Translations under genes and position numbers: made by a program
Shown here: positions 63,924 to 64,000 of the stretch, piece after piece
How the letters are laid out: every line of letters begins with the position of its first letter
Position numbering within the stretch: the stretch's first letter is position 1
Assembly (NCBI GenBank): GCA_028117185.1
Contig: JAOHHD010000005.1
Coordinates: 1-64,000, forward strand
Source: Luminiphilus sp.
Lineage (GTDB): Bacteria > Pseudomonadota > Gammaproteobacteria > Pseudomonadales > Halieaceae
DNA: 64,000 nt
Direction: 5' to 3'
Notes under the pieces: generated by a model
What the model saw: only the letters and a program-made list of their open reading frames with translations
What the model was told of the DNA's origin: nothing
Databases searched by the model: none

Positions 63924-64000
63924 AGTGACGTGCTCCGTGGCGTAATGTAGTGAATGATACGCGGTAAACGACGCATCAGTTTACGGGGAAGACCCCGAGT

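Overview
The window comes from an aerobic anoxygenic phototroph, most likely a marine gammaproteobacterium of the OM60/NOR5 type (Halieaceae). This rests on a purple-bacterial photosynthesis gene cluster (bchZ, puf, crt, bch) embedded among genes of a moderately GC-rich gammaproteobacterial heterotroph: FadH close to the E. coli form, MiaE, an SLC13-type transporter, a sulfatase, and betaine/C1 catabolism. The genus is inference from gene content only.

Region 1 (1-11.9 kb) is one arm of the photosynthesis gene cluster. Left to right it holds the 3' end of bchZ, a PufQ-like gene, the reaction-centre genes pufL-pufM-pufC, then the antenna genes pufB-pufA, which lie downstream of the reaction-centre genes. 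After a terminator-like hairpin comes idi (isopentenyl diphosphate isomerase). On the opposite strand are two blocks: crtI-crtB (carotenoid synthesis) and bchI-bchD-bchO (Mg-chelatase subunits and the associated hydrolase). A TGT-N12-ACA palindrome of the PpsR/CrtJ type lies just upstream of crtI.

Region 2 (11.9-17.6 kb) is a compact group that flanks or extends the photosynthesis cluster: an alpha/beta hydrolase, crtD, a DUF2306-type membrane protein, a cytochrome P450 and an ATP-grasp protein. Gene ends overlap repeatedly. The joint role of the non-crtD members is unknown, and this is the best candidate here for an undescribed system.

Region 3 (17.8-28.5 kb) is accessory metabolism: FadH-type 2,4-dienoyl-CoA reductase, a rubredoxin/rubredoxin-reductase fusion, transaldolase, a zinc-free MDR oxidoreductase, two small exported proteins, a RidA-PhyH pair and a secreted sulfatase. 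Region 4 (28.5-35.8 kb) has an uncharacterised gene behind a double hairpin, then cysC-sat-M48 protease and a Rieske oxygenase-SLC13/RCK transporter pair, suggesting sulfate uptake and activation.

Region 5 (36-49.7 kb) starts with a DgcN-DgcA-like D-glutamate pathway. It continues with a small Cys-rich protein, a histidine-box membrane hydroxylase, a DUF885 lipoprotein, miaE plus a glycosyltransferase, two lipoproteins of phospholipase-D-like families (MBL NAPE-PLD-like and HKD type), an N-acyl-D-amino-acid deacylase-like amidohydrolase and a DUF1254-like lipoprotein. About 1.3 kb without an intact gene follows. It contains a decayed AraC-family regulator on the minus strand, interrupted by three 16-bp tandem repeats.

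Region 6 (51-62.4 kb) is a one-carbon module: formate-THF ligase, FdhD, the soluble NAD-dependent formate dehydrogenase FdsGBAD, a dimethylglycine/sarcosine-dehydrogenase-like FAD-GcvT protein and a GbdR-like regulator. It fits stripping methyl groups from methylamines onto THF, releasing formate with ATP gain, and oxidising formate to CO2 with NADH gain, a sensible energy supplement for a photoheterotroph. The window ends with a GFA-family protein and an LLM-type flavin oxidoreductase. I saw no tRNA, rRNA, CRISPR array, integrase or insertion sequence.
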